From Heligmosomoides polygyrus polygyrus (lineage: Eukaryota; Nematoda; Chromadorea; Rhabditida; Heligmosomidae): DNA of 64,000 bases. Both the position numbers and the translations under genes were made by a program. The stretch is from assembly GCA_947396885.1 (NCBI GenBank), contig OX377204.1:89042728-89106727 (forward strand). The letters are read 5' to 3'. The notes beneath the pieces are model-generated. The model made no database searches. It saw nothing but the letters and a program-made list of their open reading frames with translations, and was not told the DNA's origin. Positions 55,001-63,639 of this stretch are shown here, piece after piece; position 1 is the first letter of the stretch, and each line of letters starts with the position of its first letter.

Positions 55001-56311
55001 TAGATTAGCACTGCGACAAATACAAGATTGTAGGTGGGCGTTTTTATTTTGGCCTAAATTTACTTAAATTAATTGTTAGCTTAAAACGAAATGAAAATTT
55101 GAAGCAGTACTTATATGTGCAGCAGAGGTTCAAAGAAAAGAGAAGCTGCTAATTAATCTGCGGCTAGATTCATCAACCGCTTACCGCCCTCTAACGGTGA
55201 AAATACCGCCAAACCCTTCATATGGCATTCATCAGCATCAGATTTGGCGATATTTTCACCGCCAGAGGGCGGTAAGCGGTTAGTGAATCTGGCCACTGGA
55301 TGGATGTTATCAAGCGCCCATCAATGCTATCACTATCACCGCTAATGTTTGACCTTCGTACTGTATCTACATATATATGACGACCAGTGTATAAATTTTA
55401 CAACCATTAAAGAACATCGGTCCGCTTACCAATATTGATTGGTTTTATCGATTTGGCAAAATTTCGCCGTTGAGATAAAAATCACGTGAATATATTGGCT
55501 GTCGAATAAGATTAAAAACAGCGGGCATTATCGATATTTCTGCTGTATTGCTCCCGTTACAAAAATAGGCTGAAATCACAGCATTCGAGTTACACATTTA
55601 TTGCGTAGAAGTTCATAATTCGGGTACCTGTAGCGCACTCTGAGAAAGTGCCGGCTGTAGAGTGCATCCGATACCAGGTTCCTGGTTCGGATTTCCCGCT
55701 AAGCCAACCAAACCTTCCATCCCTCCAGACGTGTCTGAGAAGGATAGAACGCTGACTTGTTCATCAGCTGGCTACCGCAAATCAATGTATAGCCCAACGC
55801 GTGTTTAATTCGCCTCCACGACATCCCGTAGAATCAGAATGCGTGGCGCATCCCAAAAAGGGCTTGAGCACCTAGCATCTAGCAGCTGTCTTTTACTACT
55901 TTATACTACATAATTCATTGCGAATTTCTGATGCACTTACAATAGAACAATTAGTTGAAATGGGTAGCCTATCCGTTAGTTTCAAATCTACTTCATCCAG
56001 TATAAGATACTTACTAAAACTCTGAGCTAATTATATTTCCTGCTGTTTAGGTGGATTGCGGTGCAACGGTGGAGCTTAAGTTCTACATTGCCTTCCAACC
56101 ATTCATCGTCAATCAGCGGAATTTGATTCTGCCGAATAGCGACGGCTCGTGTACACTGGCGGTGATGCCAACCACCGCCGAGAGCTGGAACAACGGATTG
56201 AACATCGAGCTGGGCATTCCATTCCTGCGTGGACGGTGCACATACTTCGACATCGACCAGCAACGTGTCGGATTTGCCGTCGCGAAGACGGCTTCGTCAA
56301 TGAAACAATAA
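46060..56311 (+). CDS. Secreted pepsin-like protein lacking the second catalytic Asp
   Basis: Peptidase family A1 fold, predicted secreted. Exons: 46060-46167, 48755-48906, 48968-49064, 50888-51062, 53100-53189, 54336-54457, 54558-54662, 56051-56311. Phases agree and total 1110 nt, 369 residues. Signal peptide MRIALVGIAAVFTSVSA. Only about 20 residues separate it from YFVTNITVGTPPQ, too short for a normal inhibitory propeptide. The first active site VIVDTGSANFWIPD (Asp63) is intact. The second, normally DTG near residue 253, reads TTIVSSSPFIKLP, so catalytic Asp is Ser. The C-terminal VDCGATVEL, GSCTLAVMP and RVGFAVA match pepsins. N-glycosylation sites NIT and NGT. The exon 3 donor is weak (GTTGGT). 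Likely an inactive homologue with a binding or other role; activity through a non-canonical dyad is not excluded. Confidence 0.88.
47096..47990 (-). pseudogene. RTE-type reverse transcriptase with an internal palindrome
   Basis: Blocks on the minus strand: AFIDYEKAFDTVEVNA (near 47970), QLIELLREIYSKAQSTIRL, remnants of the FADD box near 47640, then SIIYLGKDTSLTRDPSKEIA, MGILPSMLYGAETWTLLKS, AAAQRRMERQMIGVSLRNR. Between the first two blocks the coding sequence is replaced by one arm of a 36-bp palindrome. Multiple frameshifts. Confidence 0.85.
47847..47929. repeat. 36-bp palindrome inside LINE coding sequence
   Basis: 47847-47882 and 47894-47929 are inverted copies with one mismatch, around an 11-base C-rich loop. 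One arm belongs to the LINE; the other looks like an inverted duplicate of it. Confidence 0.9.
49590..50084. mobile_element. Foldback MITE B in protease intron 3
   Basis: Right end TTAGTTTCCAACCTAA then TA. The interior shares the modular words of MITE A (TTTATTGACCTAAAAATTG, GTTTGAGATTTTTTG) but the terminus differs, so it is called subfamily B. Left end degenerate. Confidence 0.6.
50570..50660. repeat. Single arm of the 21-22 bp iterated foldback
   Basis: AGTGCCCAGCTTCCGTTGAA and AGTCGAGTTTGCTTCGAAA continue with the period of the arms at 29300-30623. Degenerate, in protease intron 3. Confidence 0.45.
51190..52005. mobile_element. GC-rich insertion of unknown type in protease intron 4
   Basis: About 800 bp of high GC in AT-rich intron. 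Similar words sit at both edges (ATTGCTGTTGCGATCGGAGG at left, ATTGCTGTTCGAAATCCGAGG-like at right), possibly a diverged target duplication. The minus strand has long overlapping frames (51410-51889, 51193-51585) without recognisable domains. Confidence 0.4.
52196..53074. mobile_element. Foldback MITE B, copy in protease intron 4
   Basis: The left end TTAGACTGAAAACTAGGCCC matches subfamily B termini. The interior has inverted modules (TTTTTAGGTCAATGAATTGG at left, CTTTATTGACCTAGAAATG at right). The right end lies about 26 bases before exon 5, so it abuts the splice acceptor. Confidence 0.6.
53420..53990 (-). repeat. Older SINE split by a younger SINE
   Basis: SINE pieces 53420-53585 (GGATTCGCCACGCACTATAC, CTTGCGGCGGGCAGCC) and 53908-53990 (GGTGCACGAGACAGCC) flank the younger copy. 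Both are antisense to the gene. Confidence 0.7.
53596..53897 (-). repeat. Young SINE nested in an older SINE
   Basis: 10-bp duplication ACATGGATGG at 53586-53595 and 53898-53907. Full-length copy of the 19211 family, closely similar to the copies at 12531 and 58804. Sits in protease intron 5. Confidence 0.9.
55162..55294. mobile_element. Palindromic MITE in protease intron 7
   Basis: Left GGCTAGATTCATCAACCGC with TTACCGCCCTCTAACGGTG following; the right arm mirrors it (CACCGCCAGAGGGCGGTAAG, then TGAATCTGGCC). Shares the outer GATTCAT-AACCG motif with the MITEs at 6645 and 60518. Confidence 0.8.
55622..55880 (+). repeat. tRNA-derived SINE in protease intron 7
   Basis: CTGTAGCGCACTCTGAG, CCAGGTTCCTGGTTCGG and CGCCTCCACGACATCCCG match the family. 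The central part is shortened and the tail is degenerate. Confidence 0.75.
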
Positions 56312-56312
56312 A
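56307..56312 (+). terminator. Polyadenylation signal overlapping the protease stop
   Basis: AATAAA shares bases with the final CAA and the TAA stop at 56309-56311. If used, the 3' UTR would be only about 10-25 bases. Confidence 0.55.
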
Positions 56313-56536
56313 TTTTTATGCAGACCAGTTGCACATTTCAAGTAAAAGCTTTTCAAAATACCAACGCTACCTTTTTTTGAAACAAAAATGTGAAAGCGTT
56401 ATAGCGGTTTACTTGATGGAGCAGTGGCAAGGATAAGTGATTAAGTAACGTTAAAGAAATTCGAATAGTGAATCGGCCCCCTATTACCGGTACTGGTCCC
56501 TCCCTCAATGATCCTCCCTTAGCGTACGACGTGGAT

Positions 56537-56725
56537 GACGTCTTCGGCACGCCTTCTGAATCACCAGGCACTTTGGACCTGGGGATTCAGAAGGCGTGCC
56601 GATGATGTCTACCTGAGTTCCCAAACACGTTGAGCGACGTCCTAGGAACGTCTTCTGAGTCCCCAGGCACGTCATGCGACGTATTCCGCACGTCTTCCGA
56701 ATCCTCTGGCACGTAGAAGACGTCC
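56537..56725. repeat. GACGT-rich short tandem repeats with hairpin
   Basis: 56545-56568 and 56578-56601 form an inverted repeat around CACTTTGGA. Units starting GACGT at 56537, 56636, 56678 and 56719 repeat with a 41-42 bp step in the right half (GCACGTCTTC, CCAGGCACGT). Confidence 0.65.
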
Positions 56726-56764
56726 GGTATTCTCCGCTATTTTCGTGCCCCGCAATTTGATCAG

Positions 56765-56870
56765 TATCGATTGACGGCGATCGATACCTCGAAAACGAAC
56801 TTCAGATTCATGCTCAGCGACATCGATTACCCCAGGGCTGAAGTTCACAGGGAGGAAGAAAAGTTTGGGT
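56765..56870 (-). repeat. Dispersed copy of the 32435 repeat
   Basis: The minus strand reads GAACTTCAGCCCTGGGGTAA and GAGCATGAATCTGAAGTTCG, matching the 108-bp units at 32435-32650. Single copy here. Confidence 0.65.
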
Positions 56871-57185
56871 ATTATTAGCTATTTTGTGCCATAATTTTCC
56901 CCACATTTTCCTCCTATTTTAAGTCTAATTTCTGCTGCAGCGGCGCCGATCGATAGTATGATCCAGCACTTAGCGCGTTATTATAAAGTTTGATAATCGA
57001 AGAACCCCTTGCAGTTGGACAATAATGTCACCATGGTTTTTCCTCGCAAGTGTCAACCTTTACATGAGCTTTCTGTTACGTGAACCAACAAATAGCGCGT
57101 AGCCTTCTACAGAACTGAAAAGCACCTCAAACTGATGAGTACGCCACCTTACTCATGTCGTGACCTAACTTCGTCTAAGGATAAA

Positions 57186-57542
57186 TTAGGGATGTCTAAC
57201 ATGATGCAAATGCTGACGGTCGTTAAGTAGGGTGGTCGTATTGTAAGGATCGTCGATTTTGCCAAACTTCGTCCGAACTTGCTGGTCACGGATCTCACAT
57301 TCGTTTTTCGCGTTGCGCTTCTTCGTCGCTGTCATCTGAGATATCGGAGAATCCGATTCATCAGTGTCAGGTACAACAGCGTGAGCTATATAGTCGTCAT
57401 CCACGCCATCGCCAGCTTCAATGCTGCTGTCAAGCAGCAGATTTTTGAAACTTTCGTTAAGTTGATCAATATTGGGATTCGGAACGACTATGATGTTAAT
57501 TTTCGTCAGCGATTCTAGAAAATTCCACTCAAACTTCACCAA
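57186..57542 (-). other. 118-codon open frame, unrecognised
   Basis: Includes NIDQLNESFKNLLLDSS and an acidic Ser-rich stretch (VPDTDESDSPISQ). The frame ends at a stop, but there is no splice or promoter evidence. It could be an exon of an unknown gene, a transposon fragment or chance. Confidence 0.2.
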
Positions 57543-58059
57543 TTACTCTTCAGCTCTGTCAGCCAAGCAGAGAGAGCGAATGCAAAGAAAGTAATAAGCA
57601 TTCAAAAGAGAAAAGGAAATAAATGGAACTGCTAGGAAGAAAACAAATCATCAGAGCTTATTATGAAAGTAAAGGTAAGATTTGTTTCCAGCTTCTCAAA
57701 TAACTTCCACAAAGAGTTTGAGTAAGGTCGATGGTCCTGACACGGCTATCGATCAAGAAGGAAACCGGCCGTAATCACCCAAAAAGTCATCGGCACCAGA
57801 CGAAGTTCGGAATGACCGGATGCCATTCTTGTTAGAATATTATGCCGTCACACACCATTCATCAAAATTGTGGTCGACGTGTTGTAGAACACGCATATGT
57901 GTTGAACATGAACTCTTAAGTGAACATTTTATACCACCCAAATGCGAACGCAGAGAGTTAGAGAACTGCAGGTGCGGCCTCGTATTCTCTTCCTGTGATA
58001 CTTCCCAAAAAGCAGAATATACCGAGGAATAGTCTCTTCCTACTCTGACATGATCTAAC

Positions 58060-58474
58060 AAGGGAAGGGTCTGAAGCGTATGTCTGAACGGTGGGAGCGA
58101 GTCATATAGGGAGAATCCTCACCCCTCAATTGGTTTGAAAATGTGTTTATTTTTAGCCAAGTCGCCAAACCCAAGGAGTAGGAGGTCACAATGGGATACG
58201 GCGCAGAACGCGTTGGGTGTCTTGTACGCCCGCGATGCGTCTGCAGCCAGTGGCTTGGAGCGCAGGTGCGTAGAGGGTTGACTCGTGCGAGGGAAGTCAG
58301 GGGTTTGGTTGCTCTGCGCTGCTGCATTTTTGCATTTCAACTGATTGGTTGGGATTTGGGGGATTCTGACGTCTAAACCCTTTTTCAGACGTTATCTGCG
58401 CATTTTTCCAGCTGTACGCTGTGATATTCAACATGGAGATAAATGTTCACCAGTGATGCACAGGTACAAAGTGC
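58060..58474 (-). repeat. Left copy of a large inverted repeat
   Basis: Reverse-complement match by eye to 62499-62918: TACAAAGTGC, CATGTTGAATATCACAGCGT, GAGTAGGAGGTCACAATGGG (the last read on the plus strand). The two copies lie outside the BEL/Pao element. Diverged by substitutions and small indels. Confidence 0.8.
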
Positions 58475-58547
58475 ATGAAGCACCACAGGGCACCTTACGG
58501 GTAGCGTATAAAGGCTACAGGCTCCTCATAGCCTGTTTCCATACATG

Positions 58548-58678
58548 TGTGAAGGTTTATTGCTTGCTGGAGTGAACGATAGAATGAAAAAGAATGAAAC
58601 ACACTTCTCTCGTTGTGGCTTTTACACAACGGGAAATAGAGAATGAAGTGATAATAAACTGATGAGTGTTATCGTTCA
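58548..58678 (-). repeat. 3' LTR of the BEL/Pao element
   Basis: Minus strand starts TGAACGATAACACTCATCAG and ends AAACCTTCACA, giving TG...CA ends. Same length as the 5' LTR with about 8 differences by eye. The AATAAACC near its end could serve polyadenylation. Confidence 0.85.
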
Positions 58679-58803
58679 GATAAATTCCTGGGCGAGCGAT
58701 GTTGTTGAGTTCTTCGGCGACTGCGCTCTTCATTTGAATGAACTTGTTGACGGTTTTTGAAGCGTATCTTCATGTGACAGACGCGGATACTCACCACTAT
58801 ACT

Positions 58804-59100
58804 AGAGCGCGTGTAGCGCAGTCGGAGGAGGCGCGACTGTCGCGTGCACCCGATACCAGGTTCCTGGTTCGGATTTCCCGCCCAGGCCAACCAAGCCTTC
58901 CATCCCTCCGGGGTCGGTGAATTGGTACTAGACTTGTCTGGGAAGGATAGAGCGCTGACTTGTTCATCGGCTGGCCACCGCAAGTCATTGTATAGCCAAA
59001 TACGCATTCCTGTCGCCTCCACGACATCCCGTAGAAGTAGAATGCGCTGGCGCATCCCAGAAGGGATTGAGTAACGCCGTCCTTTATCCTTTTATCCTTT
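58804..59100 (+). repeat. tRNA-derived SINE in the BEL/Pao element
   Basis: Full-length copy, close to the one at 12531. CTTCATGTGA at 58768-58777 and 59103-59112 is a likely 10-bp duplication, which implies about 26 extra bases at the 5' side. Confidence 0.85.
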
Positions 59101-59197
59101 AACTTCATGTGAGGAGTTGCTGCTGGTACTGGTTCTGATTCTTTTTCTTTTTTTGGAACACCGTTTTTGGATTCTGTTTCTGATGTTCTGAAATTGT

Positions 59198-59791
59198 CTA
59201 TTTTGAAGCGACATTTAAGAATAATGGGTTGAATTTTTGAAGTTTTGTGGATTCTGCTGTTAAAAGCTGTGTGGATATGGCATCTGTTCTTGCAGTGGCA
59301 TCTGCTGCAGCTGAGTGTGATAGAAAGGCTGAGATAAGTAGGACGGCTGTGCGCTGGAAGGGTGGTGTCAGGTTTGTTGGATTCAGCGAAGAAAACTGTA
59401 TCGGCAGGAAGGTTTGGAGCAAGGGCTTAAAGATGGGGTTTGGAGCTGGAATGTCAGTAGTTGGGGTGACGATGTACGATGTCGGTGTCGATGATGAATA
59501 CGTCCTCTGGGTCTGCAGCAAGGTCATGGGCATGTGGTGAGGAATCTGTCCGTCTTCGAAGTTCTGTAGAGAATGAGGGGCAAAGTCAAATGGAGGTGGC
59601 CTCTGTTCTGGTGGGACACGTTGCTGTGGAGGAGCTAATTGGTGAAGAGGTCGAGGATTGTGCTCATGAGGCGGAGAAGATGGAGAGTTGTCGATGGTGG
59701 GTATGTCAGCCCGAGGGAACGATGGGATCGGCGGCATTGTCGGTGACGATGGCACGAATTCTTGTTGTCGCTGATGCTGCAGATCCTTCAC
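59198..59791 (-). other. Pro-rich open frame in the BEL/Pao element
   Basis: 197 codons, rich in Pro, Ser and Thr (PSSPTMPPIPSFPRADIP, NSPSSPPHEHNPRPL). It follows the retropepsin where reverse transcriptase would normally come. It may be a frame-shifted spacer; no domain recognised. Confidence 0.35.
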
Positions 59792-59887
59792 TGCTGGTGG
59801 TGGCGCGAATTCGGACGGTGGTGCGGCGAAAGTTACTGACGATTAGGCTTCGAGCGAAATCTCGTCGACACGAGGAAACAAGTGTTC

Positions 59888-60515
59888 TTATCGAGAATAA
59901 TAGTAAGGAGAAACCTGTTCTTGAAGCGGTGACTGAATTGTCACTGGAAGCTCCGAATGATTTTTTCGTTTTAATATGGATGTAGGTTCGTACAAAGTAA
60001 TGTTGTTAGGTTGGGTGCTGCAGATCGAACTGTCAGTGAATATTTTTCCGATTCGTGTGTTGATGACACGATATCTTCTTGCACCACTTGAGACCGTTGA
60101 GACATGAAATTGTTCGTTATGCACTAAACTCCAGAAATAATCTATTCCAATAAGGATTTTGGGGATGGATTTTTTAGTTGAGATGGTATGAAGATTAGTG
60201 CCTTCTAAATAAGCGTATTTCAGTTTCCTAGTTAGCCTTGGGATGGCTTGCACTTGAAGATATGCTTCAGTGTTGTCCGTGCAACGAAGGGCTATTTTGT
60301 GTGCAGTTGCCGACAATGAAATTGGCGTATTACTTGTGAATGCATACATGTAGATTTCTTGTTGATCTGATGGTTGAAGTTCAAGTTGTTCCGCAAGGTC
60401 ATTTGTGATGTATGATTGTGATGCACCGATGTCTAGAAGAGCTGTGATATGTATTTCGATATTGTCGTTTTCTGGGTTGAATAGTGTGATATCGACTCAC
60501 ATTAAAAGCGGTTTT
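59888..60515 (-). pseudogene. BEL/Pao retropepsin with altered active site
   Basis: Reads TLFNPENDNIEI, ALLDIGASQSYITNDLAEQL, then PKILIGIDYFWSLVHNEQF and HVSTVSSGARR. The catalytic motif, normally DTGA or DSGA, is DIGA. The coding sequence upstream is interrupted by the MITE at 60518-60683. A frame stop follows SPYYYSR. Confidence 0.82.
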
Positions 60516-60517
60516 CC

Positions 60518-60683
60518 TGGGGCCGGATTCATCAACAATTAAACCCGTGGATATGCGGGGTATAAGGGGTAGAGATAAGATAAGAGTCAGGCAGAGATAA
60601 GGCAAGAGTCAGAGACGCAGGCTTCATCGTGGGTATCTCTACCCGCTATACCCGCGGATTAGCCGTTGATGAATCCGGCCCCA
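60518..60683. mobile_element. MITE inserted in the BEL/Pao coding region
   Basis: Perfect 19-bp terminal repeats TGGGGCCGGATTCATCAAC and its complement at 60665-60683. The interior is also partly palindromic (TATGCGGGTATA-like words and their complement). Same outer motif as 6645 and 55162. Separates the zinc knuckle from the retropepsin. Confidence 0.88.
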
Positions 60684-60889
60684 GATCCATGTGGTTGTTT
60701 ATCGGCATGAAGGGTTGTTGTTTGCTTCACTTTTTTTTGAAGGAATTGTTGAGATTTCGACTTTTTTTGAGAAGTGAGTATCAGCGGCATTGGATTTCGT
60801 TGAAGATACGTGAGTGTTTTGATTATTGACGAATTGACTTCCTTGGGGGAAATAGATGTTGGACTGCTTTCTGCAGCACGGAGAGGCAT

Positions 60890-61797
60890 GGTGGGGTTTT
60901 GAGCAACTGGAGCATGTTTTCTTTGAAGTGCATCTGGTTGTTGGATGTTTGTCAGACAGGCAAGTTGTAGTAGATGCGCTTTTCTTTCACAATGCTGATC
61001 CTGCTTGTTGGTGTTGGGTACATTCGGCAGGTGAAGGAGGTATGGTCGTTATCGGAGCAGAATTTGCATCTGCTTGGCTTTGTGGGATTGTCGTTGCTGG
61101 TGGGACGGAAGGTTTAGGAGGTTTTGAGTTGACGCAGAATTGATATGATTGATCGAACTGATTGTGTCGACTTTCGCTTTCCATTTCTTGAAGAGTAGAT
61201 TCTTTTCGGACGATGTCGGTTAGAAGACGGATGAGTTTGGAAGGGGTAAGATTGTTCTTGTCCGACGTTTTGTCGTATATCGTGCTCCTCACGTACCGTG
61301 GCAGCTTGTTGAGTAATATTGCTCCTATTTCTATTTCATTGTTATCGCTTCCGTAGGAGCAGAGTTGTCTTGTGAGAGCATACACATTGTTGTATAACGA
61401 CATCAGATTTCTTCCTTCTTGGTCGCAGGGTGGAAGGTTTGCGAGCTTCGTTAACAATAGGTGCCGTGCTGTTACCCTGTCATCATAATGACTCTTCAGA
61501 ATGTCGATGGCGATCTTGTAATTTGTTAATGTGATGGGTAGTCCCTGTATGCAGTTGAGAGCTCGTTGAGACATGACTTGAGTAGGGATAGTTTGGTTGC
61601 GTCGTTTATACCTGACTTGTCTCCGAAAAGCGCTGAAAATCGTTCAAAAAACTCTTCGACGCGTCGACGAAGTCTATGTTATGACCTGAAACGCGATCAT
61701 AGTCGTACTCACAGTTATAGTTCGTAGAATTCCGTTTGGCTTGTAGTGATCGTGTCCGTCTTCTTTCCGGGGTGCGTCCGTTTGCCGTGGTCGCCAT
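60890..61797 (-). pseudogene. BEL/Pao gag with zinc knuckle
   Basis: Starts MATTANGRTPERRR at the LTR junction. A frameshift near 61640-61575 separates it from LNCIQGLPITLTNYKIAID, ILKSHYDDRVTARHLLLTK and LLNKLPRYVRSTIYDK, the conserved Pao gag segment. TGA at 60987 interrupts it. After that, in the same frame, come CLSDKHPTTRC and TCSSCSKPHHASPC, the Cys/His cluster usual before the protease in this group. Ends near SNIYFP, about 60840. Confidence 0.82.
61786..61796 (-). promoter_or_regulatory. Primer-binding site, tRNA-Arg type
   Basis: TGGCGACCACG directly abuts the LTR. It is complementary to the 3' end of eukaryotic tRNA-Arg(UCG) (CGTGGTCG plus CCA). The gag ATG overlaps the LTR/site junction (61797-61795), so the site is also codons 1-4 of gag. 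Confidence 0.75.
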
Positions 61798-61927
61798 GTG
61801 AAGGTTTATTGCTTGGTGGAGTGAGCGATAGAATGAAGAAGAATGAAACTCACTTCTCTCGTTGTGGCTTTTACACAACGAGAAATAGCGAGTGAAGTGA
61901 TAATAAACTGATGAGTGTTATCGTTCA
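61797..61927 (-). repeat. 5' LTR of the BEL/Pao element
   Basis: 131 bp, TG...CA. It is followed at once (61796-61786 on the minus strand) by the primer-binding site. Confidence 0.85.
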
Positions 61928-62140
61928 GATTAAACATGGACCAAAGGCCTCGGGAAAAACATCCTGCTCGGATTTTCAAAGGAGACCACGTTGTGACGTC
62001 GGAGGTGGTTCAAATGAGAAACGAGGTGTACGAATCCCGCATATTAAGCTAAACGGCATCGATACACTCTCTACCTCATGTCTGCCTGTCACCTGGAAAT
62101 CAGAGGTCTGCTGAAGATTTTCTAGAACCTAACACCAACA

Positions 62141-62500
62141 ATGTCCGCCGACGGTCGAGTGGTGATCCACCTGCTCACGCTGAAGTGTGGCCCACCTTTA
62201 AACAAGGAATCTTCCAAGGAAGAAATCAAGCTGCCCGGACGGATGGCCAGCATACACAAGGACTTCGAAGCACGTCAACTTGAAGTTGACGAAGACGAAC
62301 AGCTGGAAGTGGTGGAAGAAGAAGAGGAAGATTGGGATCCGCAAGACGAACTGATGGACGTGGAGGGGCAAGCAAGCAGTGGGCATATGATAACGTTTTC
62401 GGGTGGAATTCTTGTTTCGGAGAAAAGGGTACGTCTTCAATTGGATTTCGGTTGCGTGCTCATAACCATGGATGAAGACACCGCGATTCACTACATAGGC
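62141..62500 (+). CDS. Possible acidic protein, partial, unknown
   Basis: ATG in a good context (CCAACAATG) opens a frame that runs to 62860, but from 62499 on it lies inside the inverted repeat and is unlikely to be coding. The first 75 codons have coding-like composition: MSADGRVVIHLLTLKCG, then LPGRMASIHKDFE, then an acidic run (EVDEDEQLEVVEEEEEDWDP). No family recognised. May be one exon of a split or broken gene; the true 3' end was not found. Confidence 0.35.
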
Positions 62501-62918
62501 ACTTTGTACCTGTGTATCGCAGATGTTGAACATGGATACATCACCATGTTGAATACCACAGCGTACAGCTGGAAAAATTCGCAGAAAATGTCTGAAAATG
62601 CTATAGACGTCAGAATCCTCCAAATATCAACCAATCAGTTGAAATGCAAAAATGCGGCGGTGCAGAGGAACCAAACCCTGACCTCCCTCACACGAGTCAA
62701 CCCTCTACCCACCTGCGCTCTGGACCACTGGCTGCAAAGGCTTCGCGGGTGTACAAGATCCCTAAATGCGTGCTGTGCCGTATCCCATTGTGACCTCCTA
62801 CTCCTTTGGTTTAGCGACTTGGCAAAAAATAAACACATTTTTGAACCAATTGAGGGATGAGGATTCTCCCTATATGACTCGCTCTCCAGTTCCGACATAC
62901 GCTTCGGATCCTTCCCTT
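62499..62918 (+). repeat. Right copy of the large inverted repeat
   Basis: Begins GCACTTTGTACCTGTG and ends near CGCTTCGGATCCTTCCCTT. Inverted partner of 58060-58474. The element between the copies is the BEL/Pao retrotransposon. Confidence 0.8.
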
Positions 62919-63271
62919 GTAAGTCTTTTTATGTCGTATTTTATCGGAGAAGATCGAGGGAAGAGGAAGCATATTCAAATGTTTTGGGAAAGTGTTTGCT
63001 TCCCAATTTTGCCGACCAAAGCTCTTCGAAACTACTTCGCCCGAAATTCTTCTAAAAAATAACCTGAAAGAGGTTCTTTCGCAGCTTTGAAAGAAAATGA
63101 CAGCTGCTGTTGAAGCAAAGAGAGAGACGGAGTTAAAGGCTCCTTTCTTCATCAATGCGTGGGTTTTTCTATGTCCGCGATTTTGCCTCCGTATCTCTCC
63201 ACAAGAACTTCAACCCCGATAACGCCGGGAACAACTTGCGCTATCTCTTAATGTAATGTCATCCAGCTCCA

Positions 63272-63277
63272 TATAAG
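63272..63277 (+). promoter_or_regulatory. TATA-like element of the second protease gene
   Basis: TATAAG in CCATATAAGGGG, 45 bases before the ATG at 63322. Counterpart of 46020-46025. Confidence 0.5.
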
Positions 63278-63321
63278 GGGGACAGGTGTGGCCCAAGTAC
63301 TCTCAGCCTTTGAACTTCACT

Positions 63322-63429
63322 ATGCGACTGGCACTCCTCGTCACGTCAGTGCTTCTCACGACCGTCTCATCATTTGTTATTCCTATTAACGTTGCTCAAG
63401 TGTCCAATGTGACTTCAGGTGGAACGGAG
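63322..63429 (+). CDS. Second pepsin-like gene, exon 1 only
   Basis: Encodes MRLALLVTSVLL, TTVSSFVIPINVAQ and VSNVTSGGTE, ending at GTAAGA. It has the same 36 codons, phase-0 donor and signal peptide layout as exon 1 of the gene at 46060, so it is a tandem paralogue in the same orientation. Whether its second catalytic Asp is present cannot be seen because later exons are beyond the window edge. Confidence 0.85.
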
Positions 63430-63514
63430 GTAAGAAAGGGGATCAGCTTACAGTTTTTAGTGATTATCGATGCAGTGGGCGTTTGGTGGCGCAACGGGAG
63501 GAAAAACCGGCTAT

Positions 63515-63570
63515 CGCTTGCACCCCGAATCGAGGTTCTTGGTTCGGCTTTACCGCCTTGGTCAAACAGT
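63515..63570 (+). repeat. SINE head remnant
   Basis: GAGGTTCTTGGTTCGGCTTT and CCGCCTTGGTCAAACAGTCC resemble the B-box segment of the 19211 SINE. Lies in intron 1 of the second protease gene. Confidence 0.45.
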
Positions 63571-63639
63571 CCTTCCTTTTTGAGTCATTTTAATTCACAG
63601 CTTCTGATCATGACCCAAAACCAAACGAATTCGACCATT

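Larger units (their letters stand above)
58548..61927 (-). mobile_element. BEL/Pao LTR retrotransposon, internally deleted
   Basis: Two 131-bp LTRs (58548-58678, 61797-61927) enclose, on the minus strand, a primer-binding site, a gag region, a zinc-knuckle region and a retropepsin, then a Pro-rich frame. Reverse transcriptase, RNase H and integrase are missing, so at 3.4 kb it is non-autonomous. A SINE and a MITE are inserted. Flanks (ACATG left, GATTA right) do not match, so the target duplication is lost or the copy is recombinant. Confidence 0.85.

Noticed and set aside
62499..62860. C-terminal half of the 62141 frame as coding sequence
   Set aside because: This part is repeated in reverse at 58060-58474, where the frame is not kept.
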